Below are positions 1 to 8,520 of a stretch of 64,000 nt of DNA, piece by piece. The number at the start of each line of letters is the position of its first letter. Position 1 is the first letter of the stretch. The stretch lies in the NCBI RefSeq assembly GCF_003576455.2, contig NZ_CP032869.1, positions 3,472,001 to 3,536,000 on the forward strand, read 5' to 3'. The translations under genes and the position numbers were made by a program. The notes beneath the pieces were generated by a model. It saw only the letters and a program-made list of their open reading frames with translations, did no database searches and was not told the DNA's origin. Origin of the DNA: Mucilaginibacter celer (GTDB lineage: Bacteria; Bacteroidota; Bacteroidia; Sphingobacteriales; Sphingobacteriaceae).

Positions 1-3000
1 ACCAGTATCAATACCTTTACAGGCAATGGCAACAGCTCAGCAATAAGCTACACCGGCCCTTCATCAAACGGGAATGTGATAACCTTTGTAGGCCAGGCGC
101 CTCCCGCGGCCCCTTCTGCATCAGCCGTTTCCCGTTGCGGCGCAGGGCAGGTTACATTAACTGCATCAGGCGGCTCTCCTTCGGGTGGTACTTATAGCTG
201 GTATACGGCTGCAAGCGGCGGTACAGCGGTGGCTACAGGAGCGAGCTACTCGCCCACCATTGTAACTACCAAAACGTATTATGTAACCTACACATCAGGC
301 GGCAGCGAAAGTGCACGTACGGCGGTTACGGCAACTATTAATCCTATAGTGAGTTCGCCATTAACCAATGCCTCCATTTCGTACTCATTTAGTGGCAATA
401 CCAAAGACGTTTCGGGCAACCAGAATGACGGTGTATTAGAAAACACACCTACCTTAACTACCGATAGGTACGGCTTTGCCAACAGCGCTTACAGTTTTAA
501 CGGAAGCAACCAGTGGATGTCGTCAACAACACAAATCGCCGGTCCGCAAACGTTTACCATGAGTTTGTGGTTTAATACTACAACCACTTCGGGCGGTAAA
601 CTAATGAGTTTTAGTAACGGACAGAACGTTTCGGCGCAGGGCGGATATGACCGTCACCTTTATATGACCAACAGCGGACAGTTGATTTTTGGCGTTTATA
701 ACAGCGGTTACCGTACTATAACCTCGCCCTTAACTTATAACGATGGTAACTGGCACCACGTGGTGGTTACATTTGGCGCCACATCGGGCATGGTAATGTA
801 TGTGGATAACACATCGGTGGCCACCTCTACCTATTACGCGGCCGAAACAAGAAACGGCTATTGGAAAATTGGCTATGATGAATTAAGCGGATGGCCATCA
901 AGCCCAACAAGCCCTTATTTTAGCGGTACAATTGATGATGTAGCCGTTTACAACACCGAGCTTACAAGTTCTGCAGTATCTGCCTTAAACGATGTTAATC
1001 AGATAGGCGCCTACGCTCCTGTTTGCGCAGGAAGCCCGTTAAGCATCTATGCGCCCACCATCACAGGTGCTACCTTTACCTGGACACCGCCAAGCGGCTC
1101 TACTGTTACCGGCAACCCGGGTGTATTTTCGAGCGCGGTTGCAGGTGCATATACTTTAACCGTAACCGGAGGGCCTGGTGGCTGCTCATCAACAGCTACT
1201 TACACACCAACGGTTAATACCCTGCCGGGTAGTAATTTTACTGCAACAACCCCGGTAGCAGTAAATACCGGTTCATCAACGGTAACATTAACCAGTACAT
1301 ACGATGCTGCTGCAACCTATACATGGTCATTTAACGGTGGTACAGCAACAGGCAGCACACAGGCTGGTTATAGTGTTAGCTGGAGTACCACAGGTACTAA
1401 AACCATCAGTCTTACGGTAACCAAAGGTTCATGCTCAAGCACTACTACCCAAACCGTTGTAGTTGGCATTGCGGGCCCTTCGGTAGCAGGCACAACGCTT
1501 TGCGGCGCGGGTACGGCAACGCTAACCGTAACAAGCCCCACCGGTGCTACATATAACTGGTATATTGATAATACAACTACAACTCCCCTACAAAGCAGTG
1601 CATCTGCAAGTTATTCGCCGTTCATAGGCGGTACAACTACGTTATATGTATCTTACACATCGGGCGGTAACACAAGCTTGCGCACTCCGGTAACTGTTAC
1701 TGTAAACCCTAAAGCTTCATCATCAATAAACAGCCCGATGCTAAGCTATCCATTTGAAAGCGGCAGTTTAACTGATTGGTCGGGCTTAAGCAATAACGGT
1801 ACATTACAGGGCACAACTTTGCCAACAACCGTGGCCGACAGGAACGGCCTTGCCAACGGAGCTTACAGCTTTAGTGGTACAAATGCCAGTCCGCAGTATA
1901 TTTCAACCACAACGCAATATACACCGCTAATATTTAGCTACAGTGTGTGGTTTAAAACCACAACTGCCGGTGGCAAACTAATAGGCATTGGCGGCAACCA
2001 AACCGGCAGCAATGCCACGCAAGACAGGAACCTGTATATGAACGATGCCGGTCAGCTTTATTACGGCGTTTACAACAACGGTACTGTAACCATCAACACC
2101 CCAAGTGGTACCGCTTACAACGACGGCCTGTGGCACCACGTTATAGTAACAGATGGCCCAACAAACGGCATGCAGATTTACGTAGATGGCACCTTGAAAG
2201 CATCTACATCTACTTACACAACACCCCAGCAAATCAGCGAGTTTTGGCGCATTGGCGGCGATAGCCTGCAGGGATGGCCAAGCCGCCCATCTAACGATTA
2301 CTTTGTTGGTACACTTGACGATATTGCGATTTACAACCACGAACTTTCGGCTTCAGAGATCACATCGAACGACATGAACCTTTACAAGTTCTCTACGATG
2401 TATTGCGCTAACAATCCTTTAACCATTACAGCGCAGAGCTGGCCGGGTAGCCCTACTTACAGTTGGGTTGACAACGCCAACACCAGTCTTACCGGTACAG
2501 GCAGCCCGGTTACTTTCAGCAAAGCTACCACTACCAACTACACTTTAACTACCACCACAAATGGTTGTACGCAAAGCACTGCTATTGTAACGCCAAGCAT
2601 GCAAACCTACACCTGGACAGGTGCTGCAGGTACCACCGCTGTAGGCACAGCAAATAACTGGACCAATACATCAACCGGTATAGCCGGAGTAGCACCATCG
2701 CTAAACGGCACCGAATATATCATAATACCAACAAATGGCTCAAATGTATATCCTGTGTTAACCGCTGCCAAAAGTGTATACACACTAAACATAGCAAGCG
2801 GTGCCAAGCTTGATCTGGGCAGTTACACCCTTAGTGTTGGCTGTAATATATTTAATAGCGGCACCCTTACCAAGGGTACAAGTGCAGGCTTCAATACATC
2901 TGCCATAACCTGGAATGGTGCATCGCCAATTACCGCCCAGTCATTTACCGGTAACAGTACATCAGGCTCAAGCGATGTAGGAAACATGACGGTAAATAAC

Positions 3001-5190
3001 ACCGCTACCAGCGGCGTGGTAACCCTTGCCTCGGGCAAACTTGATTTATACAACGTGCTTACCCTAACCAGCGGCAGCCTTGTGGTAAGCTCTCCGGCTA
3101 CCTTCACTTTAAAAAGCGTGGCAACACAAACAGCAACAGTAGCCGCGATCCCCTCAGGTTTAAGTATTACTGGCAACGTTAGCGTTGAGCGTTACATAGC
3201 CGGAGGTTCGTCAAAACGTGGTTACCGTTTGCTAACATCGCCTGTAAATAACGGCAGCGGTGTGTTTACTGTTAACTTCCTCAAAAACTCTGCCTATGTA
3301 ACCGGCACAACTAAAACAGCAGGTGGCTTTGATCTTTCGCCAAATGCCAACAACCCTTCTATCTATTTCTTCAGGGAAAACACACTTGTATCAAACACTA
3401 CCTTCAGCAGCGGTAACTATCGCGGTGTAAATAATATCTCTACCGCTCCAAACTATTCTTTTGATAACGAATCTGGTACATTCACGTTGCCTGCCGGTAA
3501 CGGGTTTCTGTTCTTTTTCAGGGGCGACAGGAGTGCTGGTGATATAGCTGCCGAAACAGTAGCAAGCTATGTACCAACCGGTACAACATTTACTGCTACA
3601 GGAACGCTTAATACCGGTAATATCACCGTAAAAAACTGGTATAGCCAAACTACAAGTTTATTGTATTCAACCTCCAGCAATACCGGTAGCAAAACAGTAT
3701 CTGGCTTCAACCTGGTAGCCAACCCTTATGCCAGTACCATCAACATCGAGAAGTTTAACAGGCAGGCCAGCCAGGCTACTTCATCAATATATGGTAACGG
3801 CTTCCCGAATGAATCGGGTACTACGTTGAGCAGCCCGCTAAAGATCTGGGTATACAACCCAACCACCAAGCAGTACTCAACTTACGAGCAAAAAAGCACA
3901 GCGATCTCGGCTGCTGATACTACCACAACCCAAAATCCGGGTATTTCGAGCGATGGCTATGCAAGTAACCTGATTGCTTCAGGCCAAGGTTTCTTTATCA
4001 GGGCAACAGCTACAGGGCAAACCCTAACGTTCCGCGAATCGGCCAAAACAAACAGTCAGCCTTCATCAGCAATAACCCAGGCTATATTGAGTTCACCCAA
4101 CAGGCCTGTAATAGCGTCTACATCAAAATTCGCGGCATTTGCGGCCATGCCAACAGAGCAAATAGCCCAATCAACTCCTGTAGCAGGTAACGGAGGCGAA
4201 TCATTACTAAGGTTCAGGCTGATTAAAGATACTGTTAATACCGATGCGATAGTAATAGGTTTAAAAACGGATATCAGCCCGGCTTACAACGAAGCTAAAG
4301 ACGCAGAAGATTTAGGCGGCAACGGCGCACAGGTAAGCCTCTCGGCAATGTCGAGCGATAGTGTTAAGGCTACTATTTACCGCAGCCCATACCCACATAA
4401 AGTACAGCAGGTTATCCCACTGTATGCAGATGCTACCGCTTCGGGCGCGTATCAGCTAAACTTATCGGATGTGAGCAATCTTCCTGCTTTATACCAGGTT
4501 TGGCTTAAAGACAGCTTCACCAAAGACTCGGTAGATATTAAAGCCAACACGCTTTACAACTTTAATATTGATAAAGGCAACGCTGCTTCATTCGGCAAAG
4601 ACAGGTTTAAGCTAATATTACGCCAGGACCCGGCTTTGGGCCTACGCCTGGTAGATTTTACTGCAACCAAAGTAACAACCGGCGCGCAAACCGCATGGCA
4701 GGTTCAAAACGAAGCTAATTATACCTTGTTCACCGTTCAGCGGAGCACCGATAATGGTAAAACCTGGGATAACATCAGCGTATCAAAATCAAGCGGTTTG
4801 GGTGGCTACAGTTATATCGACCCTAACCCCGCCAATGGCCTGAATAAATACAGACTGCAGCTTACAGACGTAAACAGCGATATCAGCTTTTCAAAAGAAT
4901 TGCCGCTGATGTACTCAAATACCAACAATAACATCAGCAACAGCCAGGTGATGGTATTCCCTAACCCGGCAACAGATTTGATTAATTTGAGTATTAAACA
5001 AACCAAAGCATCATCAAATTACAATATCCGCTTAACTAACAGTAGCGGTATATTGTTAAAAAATGTAAATATTACGCAACTTTACTGGCAAAACAACGTA
5101 AGTAACCTCACACCCGGCACTTACGTGATTGAGGTAATTGATAATAAAACCAAAAGTTTATTTGGAATAGCTAAATTTGTAAAATTGTAA
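1..5190 (+). CDS. Large secreted LamG/Ig-like repeat protein with T9SS sorting domain (5' partial)
   Basis: The frame is open from base 1, so the gene starts upstream of the window; the GTG at 76 is internal. Two LamG (concanavalin-like) modules lie at about 352-1000 and 1720-2390, each with a 'DGNWHHVVV' or 'DGLWHHVIV' core and a closing 'DDVAVYN' or 'DDIAIYN' strand. They are flanked by Thr/Ser/Gly-rich Ig- or PKD-like sandwiches (about 100-350, 1020-1470, 1480-1700). From about 4950 the C-terminus carries 'VFPNPATD' and ends 'GIAKFVKL', the type A sorting signal of the type IX secretion system. The protein should therefore cross the outer membrane and be displayed or released. LamG domains often bind glycans; the ligand is unknown. 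The T9SS call is strong, an adhesin or glycan-binding role is inferred. Confidence 0.9.
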   Translation, partial: TSINTFTGNGNSSAISYTGPSSNGNVITFVGQAPPAAPSASAVSRCGAGQVTLTASGGSPSGGTYSWYTAASGGTAVATGASYSPTIVTTKTYYVTYTSGGSESARTAVTATINPIVSSPLTNASISYSFSGNTKDVSGNQNDGVLENTPTLTTDRYGFANSAYSFNGSNQWMSSTTQIAGPQTFTMSLWFNTTTTSGGKLMSFSNGQNVSAQGGYDRHLYMTNSGQLIFGVYNSGYRTITSPLTYNDGNWHHVVVTFGATSGMVMYVDNTSVATSTYYAAETRNGYWKIGYDELSGWPSSPTSPYFSGTIDDVAVYNTELTSSAVSALNDVNQIGAYAPVCAGSPLSIYAPTITGATFTWTPPSGSTVTGNPGVFSSAVAGAYTLTVTGGPGGCSSTATYTPTVNTLPGSNFTATTPVAVNTGSSTVTLTSTYDAAATYTWSFNGGTATGSTQAGYSVSWSTTGTKTISLTVTKGSCSSTTTQTVVVGIAGPSVAGTTLCGAGTATLTVTSPTGATYNWYIDNTTTTPLQSSASASYSPFIGGTTTLYVSYTSGGNTSLRTPVTVTVNPKASSSINSPMLSYPFESGSLTDWSGLSNNGTLQGTTLPTTVADRNGLANGAYSFSGTNASPQYISTTTQYTPLIFSYSVWFKTTTAGGKLIGIGGNQTGSNATQDRNLYMNDAGQLYYGVYNNGTVTINTPSGTAYNDGLWHHVIVTDGPTNGMQIYVDGTLKASTSTYTTPQQISEFWRIGGDSLQGWPSRPSNDYFVGTLDDIAIYNHELSASEITSNDMNLYKFSTMYCANNPLTITAQSWPGSPTYSWVDNANTSLTGTGSPVTFSKATTTNYTLTTTTNGCTQSTAIVTPSMQTYTWTGAAGTTAVGTANNWTNTSTGIAGVAPSLNGTEYIIIPTNGSNVYPVLTAAKSVYTLNIASGAKLDLGSYTLSVGCNIFNSGTLTKGTSAGFNTSAITWNGASPITAQSFTGNSTSGSSDVGNMTVNNTATSGVVTLASGKLDLYNVLTLTSGSLVVSSPATFTLKSVATQTATVAAIPSGLSITGNVSVERYIAGGSSKRGYRLLTSPVNNGSGVFTVNFLKNSAYVTGTTKTAGGFDLSPNANNPSIYFFRENTLVSNTTFSSGNYRGVNNISTAPNYSFDNESGTFTLPAGNGFLFFFRGDRSAGDIAAETVASYVPTGTTFTATGTLNTGNITVKNWYSQTTSLLYSTSSNTGSKTVSGFNLVANPYASTINIEKFNRQASQATSSIYGNGFPNESGTTLSSPLKIWVYNPTTKQYSTYEQKSTAISAADTTTTQNPGISSDGYASNLIASGQGFFIRATATGQTLTFRESAKTNSQPSSAITQAILSSPNRPVIASTSKFAAFAAMPTEQIAQSTPVAGNGGESLLRFRLIKDTVNTDAIVIGLKTDISPAYNEAKDAEDLGGNGAQVSLSAMSSDSVKATIYRSPYPHKVQQVIPLYADATASGAYQLNLSDVSNLPALYQVWLKDSFTKDSVDIKANTLYNFNIDKGNAASFGKDRFKLILRQDPALGLRLVDFTATKVTTGAQTAWQVQNEANYTLFTVQRSTDNGKTWDNISVSKSSGLGGYSYIDPNPANGLNKYRLQLTDVNSDISFSKELPLMYSNTNNNISNSQVMVFPNPATDLINLSIKQTKASSNYNIRLTNSSGILLKNVNITQLYWQNNVSNLTPGTYVIEVIDNKTKSLFGIAKFVKL

Positions 5191-5206
5191 TAAACGATTT
5201 GTGCGC

Positions 5207-5407
5207 ATGATAAAAAAGATATTTATAACCACATTGCTTTTTGTGGCTACTACCCTAAGCTGTTTTGCACAGCTGGAAAACCCTTGCGATGGCGCCGATG
5301 GCGATGCTGTTTGCCCGCTTGATACCTGGGTTATAGTATTGGCTGTGGCAGCCTTTGCCATAACGGTTGTACACTTATACCGTAAACAAAAATCCCTCCA
5401 GGCTTAA
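5207..5407 (+). CDS. Small exported membrane protein, PID-CTERM-like
   Basis: A 66-residue protein with an N-terminal signal peptide ('MIKKIFITTLLFVATTLSCFAQ'-type, cut after Ala-Gln is plausible), a short acidic Cys-containing linker, 'CPLDTW', one hydrophobic helix and a basic tail 'YRKQK'. I chose the ATG at 5207 over the GTG at 5201 because the signal peptide then begins normally. The layout, signal peptide then Pro-(Ile/Leu)-Asp, helix and basic end, resembles the PID-CTERM sorting motif of Bacteroidota small proteins. It starts 16 bp after the T9SS protein and shares its orientation, so co-transcription is likely. Its function is unknown; the PID-CTERM assignment is from memory of the motif. 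Confidence 0.75.
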   Translation: MIKKIFITTLLFVATTLSCFAQLENPCDGADGDAVCPLDTWVIVLAVAAFAITVVHLYRKQKSLQA

Positions 5408-5423
5408 GGCCGGAGGGATTTTT
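5388..5423 (+). terminator. Intrinsic terminator overlapping the stop codon of the small membrane gene
   Basis: AAAAATCCCTCC pairs with GGAGGGATTTTT, and an inner GGC/GCC extends the stem. The left arm lies inside the last codons of the upstream gene and the loop holds its stop codon. The A-rich left and T-rich right flanks would let it work in both directions. Confidence 0.85.
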
Positions 5424-5524
5424 GTTTTTCAGTTATATCCTGTTTAACATGTTCTGTGTTATATTGCTGTATGTACGATAGTACTACCGGTTTGTTGCTG
5501 TTTTCATCATCATTACCATAAATA

Positions 5525-5562
5525 AAAATCCCTCCGCGCTTATTTATAGCCGGAGGGATTTT
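5525..5562 (-). terminator. Intrinsic terminator for the DUF4136 gene
   Basis: AAAATCCCTCCG pairs perfectly with CGGAGGGATTTT around a 14-nt loop. It lies 25 bp past the stop of the minus-strand DUF4136 gene. The arms are nearly identical to those of the hairpin at 5388-5423, although the loops differ. Confidence 0.8.
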
Positions 5563-5586
5563 CATTTTGAAATTAAGTTAAACCGA

Positions 5587-6273
5587 TCAGGCCTTTTTAG
5601 TAGGTAGCTGTGGTTGCTGCACCTGGTTAAGTTGCAATTGTTCAATAATACCGCTGACCACCTTAGGCAATTCTTTTAGTGTTTTTTGAGGATTGTGCAA
5701 TTCGCCTACGCCAAATCCACGCCATACCAGTTTGCGGGTTCTGTTATCAACCAAGTCAATAATCAGGGTGCCTTCTTTATAAGGTACACGGGCATAACCG
5801 CCGCCGCCATAGCCGTAGCCATAACCAAAGCCGCCGTACGGATATCCCCAACCCCAACCACCGTAGCCATAAAATGGCCTGCGGTAGCCCCAACCCCAGC
5901 CATAACCAAAGCCGATGCCCGGGTACCCCCAACCGGCATAATAGCTGGGATAAAATTCGGTACGCATGCCGCGGCCGGTCACTGTCGAATAGCTTAACAG
6001 CAAATCGGCGTCATTGCCATCACCTTCCTGAAATTTTAAACCTTTGTTTTCGAGCGCAGCAACGGCTGCATCCTTCACCTTTTCGTCTGCTACTTCTTTT
6101 TTCACAACTGCGCCGGCTTTATTGGTCATGGTTGCAGGAGGTAGCCAGGCAAATGTGCGGTAAGAAGAGAGATCTGTTTTGTTACGGGCTGCTGTATAAT
6201 AATTGTAACTGCTGCAAGCCGACAAGGTGGCCAGCAGCAAAAGTGCCAACCCTGTGTTAATAGATTTTTTCAT
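5587..6273 (-). CDS. DUF4136 domain lipoprotein
   Basis: A 228-residue lipoprotein: the signal peptide ends in the lipobox 'LSACS', so it should be lipidated at Cys20 and held in an envelope membrane. After the lipobox comes 'SSYRTFAWLPP', typical of DUF4136 proteins. The middle (about residues 108-160) is a low-complexity stretch of Gly, Tyr and Trp, followed by 'GTLIIDLVDNRTRKLVWRG', the conserved beta-strand pair of the family. The Gly/Tyr/Trp insert is unusually long. It follows maf on the same strand with a ~180 bp gap. Biochemical function is unknown; a role in the outer envelope is inferred. Confidence 0.85.
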   Translation of the reverse strand: MKKSINTGLALLLLATLSACSSYNYYTAARNKTDLSSYRTFAWLPPATMTNKAGAVVKKEVADEKVKDAAVAALENKGLKFQEGDGNDADLLLSYSTVTGRGMRTEFYPSYYAGWGYPGIGFGYGWGWGYRRPFYGYGGWGWGYPYGGFGYGYGYGGGGYARVPYKEGTLIIDLVDNRTRKLVWRGFGVGELHNPQKTLKELPKVVSGIIEQLQLNQVQQPQLPTKKA

Positions 6274-6454
6274 GACAAATTACTCCCTTTATTTACAACA
6301 TTAGACTATGCAGGAAACAAAGGTTTAATTTAGATAATTATTTATTAATTGGGAGAAGAGAATTATGGTAGATAGAAACAGGAGTAACCTGATCGACCTG
6401 AAACTATTATCAGTAACAAAGGCTATAAAAGGATTTAAGATGGCGAAAACAAGT

Positions 6455-7027
6455 TTAACGGCCCAAATTCATCAGCTGTGCATAAACTTTTTCGGTAGGG
6501 AGCCCCACCACATTGGTATAAGAACCATTAATCCGCTCAATACCGATTAAGCCGATCCGTTCCTGGATCCCGTATGAACCTGCCTTATCAAGCGGCTGAT
6601 ATTTATCAACATAGCTACTGATCTCGATATCAGTTAGCCTGCGGAAAAACACCTCCGACCGATCATAAAACATATTGTGCTCGCCCTTATACAACAGGCA
6701 AACACCGGTGATAACTTCATGCACCCTGCCCGAGAGGCGTTGCAACATTTCAACCGCATGGGCAGGTGTTTCGGGTTTGCCTAATATTAATCCGTCTATA
6801 CAAACAATGGTATCGGCAGTCAGTACCACCTCATCAGTTACCGATTCGTTGTAGGCTTCCGCTTTTTTACGGGCAATATACAAAGCAACCTCGGGCGGAG
6901 TTAAACCTTCGGGGTATGATTCATCAACATCTTTCAGCACAACGCGAAAATCGATATCCATCAACCGCAACAGTTCCTGCCTGCGCGGCGATTTTGATGC
7001 GAGAATTACGGGAGGGATTGTTTGCAT
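6455..7027 (-). CDS. maf: Maf-family nucleoside triphosphate pyrophosphatase
   Basis: At 190 residues it has the normal Maf length. It opens with 'ILASKSPRRQELL', the family's Ser-x-x-Arg-Arg phosphate-binding motif, followed by 'DESYPEG', 'VVLTADTIVC' with the catalytic Asp, and 'LGKPETPAHA'. Maf proteins hydrolyse non-canonical or methylated nucleoside triphosphates to monophosphates in the cytosol and limit misincorporation; some members affect septation. The preference (dTTP/UTP versus m7GTP type) cannot be fixed by eye. It lies downstream of kdsC on the same strand, separated by a palindromic spacer. Confidence 0.93.
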   Translation of the reverse strand: MQTIPPVILASKSPRRQELLRLMDIDFRVVLKDVDESYPEGLTPPEVALYIARKKAEAYNESVTDEVVLTADTIVCIDGLILGKPETPAHAVEMLQRLSGRVHEVITGVCLLYKGEHNMFYDRSEVFFRRLTDIEISSYVDKYQPLDKAGSYGIQERIGLIGIERINGSYTNVVGLPTEKVYAQLMNLGR

Positions 7028-7035
7028 ATTTTTTA

Positions 7036-7147
7036 GATCATAGTTGATGGATCATGGTAGCCGCATTTGGTTCATGGTTTATAGCAGCTACGTGGCTATC
7101 GATTAAATAAAGTGCCTGAACTATGAACCATAGCCCATGAACCATAA
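7036..7147. repeat. Self-complementary intergenic spacer built from ATGAACCAT-like words
   Basis: Between kdsC and maf the left part repeats ATCATGG and GGTTCATGGTTTATAG, and the right part holds CTATGAACCAT and CCATGAACCATAAT, roughly the reverse complement. The spacer can fold into a long imperfect hairpin. The same words recur at 41060-41155. Confidence 0.7.
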
Positions 7148-7148
7148 T

Positions 7149-7670
7149 CTACCAGCTATAAGCCTGTTTGCTCATCCACTTATCCTGAACCTTGAGCACT
7201 TTTTCGATGATATCCCGGGCACAGCCTTTTCCGCCGCCATATGGCGATACGTAAGCACTTACTGCCTTGATCTCTTCTACAGCATCGGCAGGGCAAACCG
7301 GTAAACCGGCAAGCTTCATTACTTCCAAATCTGGGATATCATCGCCCATGTATAATACATTGGTGGCTATAATGCTTTTTTCTTCAAGGTAGATTTTAAA
7401 CCTTTGCGATTTGGTATGCGTACCCATATACACATCCTGGATCCCCAGGCTGTTTAAACGGTAAATAGCACTTTTTGAACGACTGCCCGATATGGCGCAA
7501 ACATTATATCCGCATTTAACGGCGAGCTGCAGCGCATACCCATCTTTAATGTTAAAGGCACGGCTTTGCTCGCCGGTATCGGTAACAAATACCGAACCAT
7601 CGGTCAATACACCATCCACATCAAAAATGAGGGTAGTAATATCTTTTAATTTATTCAGGAACGACTCCAT
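7149..7670 (-). CDS. kdsC: KdsC-type HAD phosphatase (3-deoxy-D-manno-octulosonate 8-phosphate phosphatase)
   Basis: The 173-residue size and single-domain HAD fold match KdsC, which lacks a cap domain and works as a tetramer. Motif I is 'LIFDVDGVLTDG' with the nucleophile and acid Asp pair, motif II is 'CAISGSRS', and 'LYMGDDIPDLEVM' is motif IV, binding Mg. KdsC releases phosphate from KDO-8-phosphate, a precursor of the lipopolysaccharide inner core. No other KDO gene is in the window, so the exact substrate rests on similarity; a related YrbI-like sugar phosphatase is the alternative. Confidence 0.85.
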   Translation of the reverse strand: MESFLNKLKDITTLIFDVDGVLTDGSVFVTDTGEQSRAFNIKDGYALQLAVKCGYNVCAISGSRSKSAIYRLNSLGIQDVYMGTHTKSQRFKIYLEEKSIIATNVLYMGDDIPDLEVMKLAGLPVCPADAVEEIKAVSAYVSPYGGGKGCARDIIEKVLKVQDKWMSKQAYSW

Positions 7671-7677
7671 GTTTTGG

Positions 7678-7835
7678 GGATTACTCCGATTTTATTTTTT
7701 GGGATTACACCGATTATAAGGATGATTACACCGATTCAGCTCAATTTAGAGTGATTTAAACACACTAACTGCAACTGCCGCTGCTACTAAAAACTGCCAC
7801 TAACTACAAACCGCCCACTCAAAACTGCAAACCGA
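7678..7835. repeat. Degenerate tandem words in the kdsC-iscX spacer
   Basis: Three copies of GGATTACxCCGATT-like sequence lie at 7678-7691, 7701-7715 and 7721-7736. They are followed at about 7760-7835 by repeated AACTGC and AACTGCC-like words. No open frame or obvious promoter is seen. The word-like structure resembles the other low-complexity spacers of this window. Confidence 0.6.
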
Positions 7836-7837
7836 AA

Positions 7838-8080
7838 CTATTGGTTATCCCGCCACTCATACACCCAGGCCGATTGAATCTGCTCCAGGTGGCCTTCGTT
7901 TGATTCGGCACGGGTGCCGGCAAAGTTTGGCAGGCTCAGTACCCACTCCAGCAGTTCGGTAAAACGGATGCGGTATATTTTTGATTCGTCGAAATCATCA
8001 CCAAACTTTTCATAAAGTTCGATGGCAATATCTTCATAATCATTCCAGTGAATTGGCAAGGCAAATTTATTGTCGCTCAT
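7838..8080 (-). CDS. iscX: IscX-like Fe-S assembly protein
   Basis: An 80-residue acidic protein. 'IHWNDYEDIAIELYEKF', 'RIRFTELLEWVLSL', 'FAGTRAESNEGHLEQIQSAW' and 'EWRDN' follow the IscX pattern (LxWxDxxxIAxxLxExxPDxDPxxVRFTxLxxWVxxL...SNExxLExIQxxW) along its full length. IscX binds iron and the cysteine desulfurase IscS and tunes cluster assembly. It lies 88 bp downstream of a 2Fe-2S ferredoxin on the same strand, a pairing also found in classic isc operons. The rest of the isc machinery is not in this window. Confidence 0.88.
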   Translation of the reverse strand: MSDNKFALPIHWNDYEDIAIELYEKFGDDFDESKIYRIRFTELLEWVLSLPNFAGTRAESNEGHLEQIQSAWVYEWRDNQ

Positions 8081-8168
8081 TTTAATTGATTTTACGTATT
8101 ACCCCGGTTACGCTAATACGTTGTAAGTTATACGTTTTATTTATTGTTTTAAAGGGATTGCTGCAAAT

Positions 8169-8501
8169 TTAGTGGCCTAAAAACTGCGACTGATCAGGTA
8201 AGGTAACTTCAATATCGCCATCAACTATCACACACTGGCAACCTAAACGCGAGTTGATGCGCGGGTTTACAGCCCTGTCGATAAAATCCTCTTCCTTATC
8301 AGATATCTCCTGGATGTTATCCATCCCTTTATTCACGTAAACATGGCAGGTGCTGCATCCGCAAACACCACCGCAATTGTGCTGTAGCTCGATGCCGTTC
8401 TCCAGGCATACGTCTAATACAGATTCTCCTTCGGCTATAGGCAGTTCAATGCTTTCGTGCCCTTTTTCCTCAAAGTTGATCTTTAACTTATAAATGTTCA
8501 T
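8169..8501 (-). CDS. fdx: Adrenodoxin-type 2Fe-2S ferredoxin
   Basis: A 110-residue protein with cluster ligands Cys43, Cys49, Cys52 and Cys88 (C-x5-C-x2-C plus a distant Cys), the [2Fe-2S] arrangement of adrenodoxin/ISC ferredoxins. Further motifs are 'GGVCGCSTCHVY' and 'RLGCQC'. It should pass electrons in the cytosol, plausibly to Fe-S assembly given iscX next door. The ATG at 8501 follows a TACTTTTG box by only 5 bases, suggesting an almost leaderless transcript. Confidence 0.92.
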   Translation of the reverse strand: MNIYKLKINFEEKGHESIELPIAEGESVLDVCLENGIELQHNCGGVCGCSTCHVYVNKGMDNIQEISDKEEDFIDRAVNPRINSRLGCQCVIVDGDIEVTLPDQSQFLGH

Positions 8502-8506
8502 TTAGG

Positions 8507-8514
8507 CAAAAGTA
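8507..8514 (-). promoter_or_regulatory. -7 element (TACTTTTG) of fdx
   Basis: Read on the minus strand this is an exact TAnnTTTG match ending 5 bases before the fdx ATG. No convincing -33 TTTG lies at the usual distance because the DUF2520 gene end occupies that position. Confidence 0.5.
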
Positions 8515-8520
8515 ACAAAA

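Noticed and set aside
1..5190. Autotransporter or RTX adhesin
   Set aside because: No C-terminal barrel or calcium-binding nonapeptides; the end is a T9SS sorting domain.
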